Shown piece by piece: positions 60,811 through 64,000 of a stretch of DNA of 64,000 nucleotides (the first letter of the stretch is position 1; every line of letters starts with the position of its first letter). The notes below the pieces were generated by a model, which made no database searches, was not told where the DNA came from, and saw only the letters and a list, made by a program, of their open reading frames with translations. The DNA comes from Kytococcus sedentarius DSM 20547. Its GTDB lineage: Bacteria; Actinomycetota; Actinomycetes; Actinomycetales; Dermatophilaceae. The stretch is taken from NCBI RefSeq assembly GCF_000023925.1, contig NC_013169.1, forward strand, positions 434,001-498,000. The letters are read 5' to 3'. The position numbers and the translations under genes are program-made.

Positions 60811-60867
60811 GCGGCGGGCGTCGCTCACTGACCGGGCGGCCCCATCGGCGGGGACGGGCCGCGGGTC

Positions 60868-61518
60868 TCAGCGCCCGTAGCGCTCCGCCCAGGTGAGCAC
60901 CTTCTCCACGTACGCGTCGGAGTTGTTGTACCGCTTGATGGCGCGGCGCAGGGTGTCCTCGTCGGAGAGGTCGATCTCCTGGTTGGCGCACAGCAGGCTC
61001 GCGGCCGACAGCGCGGCGTCGTGGATGTTCTGCGGGTCGGCCTCCCCGTCGCCGTCGCCGTCCTTGCCGTGGATCTCCCAGGTGGTGGGGATGAACTGCA
61101 TGGGCCCCACCGCGCGGTCGTACTCGGTGTCACCGTCGACCTCGCCGCCGTCGGTGTCGCTGATGCCGGTGGTGTTGCCGCCGGCGCCGGAACCGTCCAG
61201 ACGCGGGCCGTAGATGGGCGGGTCGGCCACGCCCGCGTCGGTGAGCTCGCCCCCCTCGGCGTGCTTGCTCTCCACCCGTCCGATGCCGGCGAGCACCCGC
61301 CAGTCCAGGTGGTGGCAGGAGTGCTCGAAGTCCTCGGCACCCTCGGCCGCACCCCGGTAGGCCTCCAGCGCCTGCTCCGGGATGTCGTCGACCCGCTCGT
61401 TGGCCGGGTTGAGCGTGAACACGCCGTAGGCGATCACGAGTGCCACAACCAGTGCGATCGCGATCCATGCGCGGGGGTCCAAGCCGTTCCTGCGGGTGGT
61501 GCGGCGGCGCTTCGCCAT
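60868..61518 (-). CDS. Lytic transglycosylase (SLT type), membrane-anchored
   Basis: A 216-residue exported protein: a basic N-terminus and one helix (about 17-35), then an SLT domain with catalytic E83 (AGIGRVESKHAEGG), YDRAVGPMQFIPTTWE, DAALSAASLLCANQ and AIKRYNNSDAYVEKVLTWAE. An acidic DGDGDGEADPQNI insert resembles a calcium loop. It cleaves glycan strands of peptidoglycan. GGAG precedes the ATG. Confidence 0.88.
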   Translation of the reverse strand: MAKRRRTTRRNGLDPRAWIAIALVVALVIAYGVFTLNPANERVDDIPEQALEAYRGAAEGAEDFEHSCHHLDWRVLAGIGRVESKHAEGGELTDAGVADPPIYGPRLDGSGAGGNTTGISDTDGGEVDGDTEYDRAVGPMQFIPTTWEIHGKDGDGDGEADPQNIHDAALSAASLLCANQEIDLSDEDTLRRAIKRYNNSDAYVEKVLTWAERYGR

Positions 61519-61572
61519 GGTGCTCCTGGGGTGAGGGGTCGGCAGAGTTTAGCCGGGCGGACGGCCACGCCA

Positions 61573-61640
61573 CGGCATCCGTTCGTCGTTCGGTGCACGG
61601 TCAGCGCGCTGTTCACGCTACGAACGACGAACGGATGCCG
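61573..61640. terminator. 20-bp-stem hairpin at the end of the UvrA-like gene
   Basis: CGGCATCCGTTCGTCGTTCG (61573-61592) pairs perfectly with 61621-61640; the loop is 28 bases. The right arm encodes the last residues of the UvrA-like protein, whose stop lies in the loop. No T-tract. Confidence 0.72.
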
Positions 61641-64000
61641 GCGGCCACCACCCGTCCGCCCGCGCCGCCGGCGCCGGGCCCCATCTCAACCACGTGGTCG
61701 GCCGTCGCCACGGCCACTGCGTCGTGCTCGGCCAGCACGACGGTGTGGCTCGCGCCGGCCAACCCGTGGAGCTGACGCAGCAGCCGGTGCACGTCGGCCG
61801 GGTGGAGCCCGGTGGTCGGCTCGTCGAACAGGTACAGCGTCGGCGTGCGGCGCTGCACGCGCAGCTCGGTGGCCAGCTTGATGCGCTGCGCCTCCCCGCC
61901 GGAGAGGTCGGTTGCCGGGTGCCCCAGGGTCAGGTAGTCGAGCCCCAGGTCCGCCAGGGCGCCGAAGGTGCGGGCCAGCTGCGGGTGCTCGGCGAAGCGC
62001 TCGCGGGCTTCGGCCACGGTCCAGCCCAGCACCTCGTCGATGCGGTGCCCCTCCCAGTGGACCTGCAGCGTCTCGGCGTCGTAGCGCGCGCCGTGACACT
62101 CCGGGCAGGTGGAGTACGTGCCGGGCATGAACAGCAGCTCCACGGACACCGAGCCCTGCCCCTCGCAGGTGGGGCACCGGCCCGGGGTGGTGTTGAAGCT
62201 GAACCGCCCCGCCCCGTAGCCGCGTTCCTGCGCGTCGTCGGTGGCGGCGAACAGGCTGCGGATGCGGTCCATCGCCCCGGTGTAGGTGGCGAGCGTGGAG
62301 CGGGGGGAGCGGCCGATCGGCTTCTGCGTGATGCGCACCAGGCGCTCCACCCGTCCGCCGGTGAGTACCACCCGGGCCGGCGCCGGCGGGGTGCCCTGCC
62401 CGGTGCCCGTGCCCGATGCGGTGAGCGCGGCCCCGGCGGCATCCTCACCCGGATGCCCCTCACCGGGGTGCCCCACGTCCTGGGTGCCCGGCTCCCCGTG
62501 CTCCTCGGCCGCCTCGGTCGAGACCTCCTGGGCATGCATCGCGACCACGTCGGCCAGGGCGTCCAGCAGCGAGGACTTGCCCGACCCGGAGACGCCGGTG
62601 ACCACACTCACCGCACCGAGCGGCAGCGTGAGGTCGACCCCCCGCACGGTGTGGCGGCGCAGACCCGAGGCCACGAGCTGGCCGCTGCCGGTGCGCGGTG
62701 CCGGCAGGGGCTCCGCGGCGAGATCGTCTCCCGGGGTGCCGGCGCTGGTGGAGCCGCCGGTCGCGTCGGCCCCCAGCACCTCCGCGGGGTGGATCGGCTG
62801 GGCCAGGTACCGCCCGGTGACGGACTCGGCCACGCCGGCCAGCTCGTCCACCGGCCCGGAGTGCAACACCCGGCCGCCGCCCTCGCCGGCGCCGGGGCCG
62901 ACGTCCACCACCCAGTCGCACGCGGCCACCACGGCCATGTCGTGCTCGACGACCAGCACGGTGTTCCCCGCATCGACCAACCGGCGCAGGACGCGCAGCA
63001 GGGCCTCGGTGTCGCGCGGGTGCAGGCCGGCGGAGGGCTCGTCGAGCACGTACACCACCCCGAACAGGCCGGTGTGCAGCAGGGTCGCCAGGCGCAGGCG
63101 CTGCATCTCGCCGGGCGAGACGGTGGTGCTGCGGCGCCCCAGGGAGAGGTGGCCCAGACCGAGCTCCAGCAGCACGTCCAGGCGCGCGAGCAGGTCGCCG
63201 AGGAGCAGACGTTCGGCACCCTCGCGGGCACTGCCGCCCTCGTCGGGCAGGGCGTGCCGGCGGCGGCGGGCGAGGTCGGCCAGCTCGGCCAGGGGGAGCG
63301 CTGCCGCATCGGGCAGCGAGCGGCCCTGCCAGGTGACGGCGAGGGCATCGGCGCGCAGGCCGTGGCCGTCGCAGGCGGGGCAGGGGGTGGTCTCCACGAA
63401 GCGTAGGGCGCGGGCCCACTGGGTGGCGGACTTGGTCTCGGACAGCGTCCGCATCAGGTAGCGGCGGGCCGAGGAGAAGGTGCCGGAGTAGGGACGCTGG
63501 ATGCGCTCCGGGTCGCGCTCGGGCACCACCTGCACCACGGGTTGGTCGTCGGTGAACAGGATCCACTGGCGGTCGGCGGCGGGCAGGTCGCGCCACGAGG
63601 AGGTGATGTCGTAGCCCAGAGTGGCGGTGATGTCGCGGTAGTTCTTGCCCTGCCACGCGCCGGGCCATGCAGCGATGGCCCCCTCGGCGATCGACAGGTC
63701 GGGGTCGGGCACCATCGAGGCCTCGGTGGGTTCGTGCACCACGCCCAGGCCGGAACACTCCGGGCAGGCGCCCACGGCGGTGTTCACGGAGAACGCGTCG
63801 GAGTCCAGGTGGGCGGCGCCGGTGGGGTAGTCACCGCATCGGGAGAAGACCATGCGCAGGGTGTTGCCGGTGTGCGTGACGGTGCCCACGGTGGAGCGCG
63901 AGGAGGTGCCGCTGGTGGTGGCCTGCTGGCCCAGCGCGACCGCCGGGGGCAGCCCCGTGATGCTGCGCACCTGCGGGTCGACCGCGGCGTGGATGAGGCG
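61613..64000 (-). CDS. UvrA-like excinuclease ABC ATPase paralogue (5' end beyond the window)
   Basis: At least 795 residues, open at the right edge. It holds the UvrA layout from RSTVGTVTHTGNTLRM onward: zinc knuckles CPECSGLG, CPACDGHG and CPTCEGQG...CPECHGARY, two ABC signatures (the second TDLSGGEAQRIKLATEL), a Walker A GVSGSGKSSLLDAL, and FDEPTTGLHPADV. An inserted acidic segment (about 63-64% along) follows the second Walker A. The reduced length and divergence suggest a UvrA2-type paralogue rather than the housekeeping UvrA; some such proteins protect against DNA-binding drugs. Confidence 0.85.
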   Translation of the reverse strand, partial: RLIHAAVDPQVRSITGLPPAVALGQQATTSGTSSRSTVGTVTHTGNTLRMVFSRCGDYPTGAAHLDSDAFSVNTAVGACPECSGLGVVHEPTEASMVPDPDLSIAEGAIAAWPGAWQGKNYRDITATLGYDITSSWRDLPAADRQWILFTDDQPVVQVVPERDPERIQRPYSGTFSSARRYLMRTLSETKSATQWARALRFVETTPCPACDGHGLRADALAVTWQGRSLPDAAALPLAELADLARRRRHALPDEGGSAREGAERLLLGDLLARLDVLLELGLGHLSLGRRSTTVSPGEMQRLRLATLLHTGLFGVVYVLDEPSAGLHPRDTEALLRVLRRLVDAGNTVLVVEHDMAVVAACDWVVDVGPGAGEGGGRVLHSGPVDELAGVAESVTGRYLAQPIHPAEVLGADATGGSTSAGTPGDDLAAEPLPAPRTGSGQLVASGLRRHTVRGVDLTLPLGAVSVVTGVSGSGKSSLLDALADVVAMHAQEVSTEAAEEHGEPGTQDVGHPGEGHPGEDAAGAALTASGTGTGQGTPPAPARVVLTGGRVERLVRITQKPIGRSPRSTLATYTGAMDRIRSLFAATDDAQERGYGAGRFSFNTTPGRCPTCEGQGSVSVELLFMPGTYSTCPECHGARYDAETLQVHWEGHRIDEVLGWTVAEARERFAEHPQLARTFGALADLGLDYLTLGHPATDLSGGEAQRIKLATELRVQRRTPTLYLFDEPTTGLHPADVHRLLRQLHGLAGASHTVVLAEHDAVAVATADHVVEMGPGAGGAGGRVVAAGIRSSFVA

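Noticed and set aside
1-64000. tRNA, rRNA or CRISPR loci
   Set aside because: No cloverleaf with TTCRA-type arm, no rRNA-like sequence and no spaced direct-repeat array was found on reading both strands; island insertion is in a protein gene, not a tRNA.

Overview
The window is high-GC DNA (by eye about 70% G+C outside one insert, with almost every third codon position G or C). It is typical of an actinobacterium, most likely in the Micrococcales. Supporting signs are TANNNT -10 boxes placed 6-8 bases before start codons (leaderless mRNAs), an ANTAR regulator, a DUF4235 protein, a mycothiol-enzyme-like TIGR03086 protein, an IdeR-like iron box and actinobacterial TPP and SAM-I riboswitches. 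The genus is not determined. No tRNA, rRNA or CRISPR array was seen.

Layout. 1-9.3 kb: start of a divergent gene, a LysR regulator, an amino-acid dehydrogenase, a DUF1028 protein, membrane proteins, a lone imidazolonepropionase (hutI), a phosphoglycerate-mutase gene remnant, an M20 amidohydrolase and a secreted NlpC/P60 hydrolase. 9.3-15.9 kb: a NarL-type two-component system and a three-gene 2-oxoacid dehydrogenase operon (E1a, E1b, E2) with a 12-bp-arm palindrome in its promoter. 16-22 kb: hydrolase, DUF4235, a TPP-riboswitch thiBPQ operon and a GAF-ANTAR protein. 22-32 kb: amino-acid permease, TetR-MMPL pair, two MFS transporters, a CPBP membrane protein and a siderophore-interacting protein behind an IdeR-like box. 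32-39 kb: NYN-LOTUS protein, DUF4442, PEBP, TIGR03086, a D-serine dehydratase-like enzyme and a folate locus in which pabC survives but a fused pabA/pabB is a deleted, frameshifted relic. 39-44.7 kb: a SAM-I riboswitch, a 45-codon leader ORF and hairpins, then metY-metX-metE-like, followed by an MTA/SAH nucleosidase.

44,744-59,209 is a 14,466-bp mobile island. It has perfect 18-bp IS3-type inverted ends and a 3-bp GAT target duplication, and it sits inside a small membrane-protein gene whose reading frame is restored exactly if the island is removed. Its left part carries broken IS3 and IS30 transposases, a truncated PIN toxin with its antitoxin, an EamA transporter and an atypical CDF transporter of visibly lower GC. 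Next comes a complete ISL3 element with an 8-bp target duplication. The right part is a copper/silver resistance module: truncated ccdA, multicopper oxidase, DUF6153-like protein, F510_1955-like BNR protein, an OmpR-type two-component system, HMA copper chaperone behind a CsoR-like box, CopB-type ATPase and DUF305 lipoprotein. Sensing, periplasmic oxidation, chaperoning and efflux are thus together.

59.3-64 kb returns to host genes: a degenerate alpha/beta hydrolase, hemolysin-III/TrhA, a lytic transglycosylase and a UvrA paralogue cut by the window edge.

Two signals cut across the host part. One is a very frequent 7-mer, GATGCGG. It is nearly absent from the island and is written with the otherwise avoided GAT codon. 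The other is the large share of genes with leaderless promoters.
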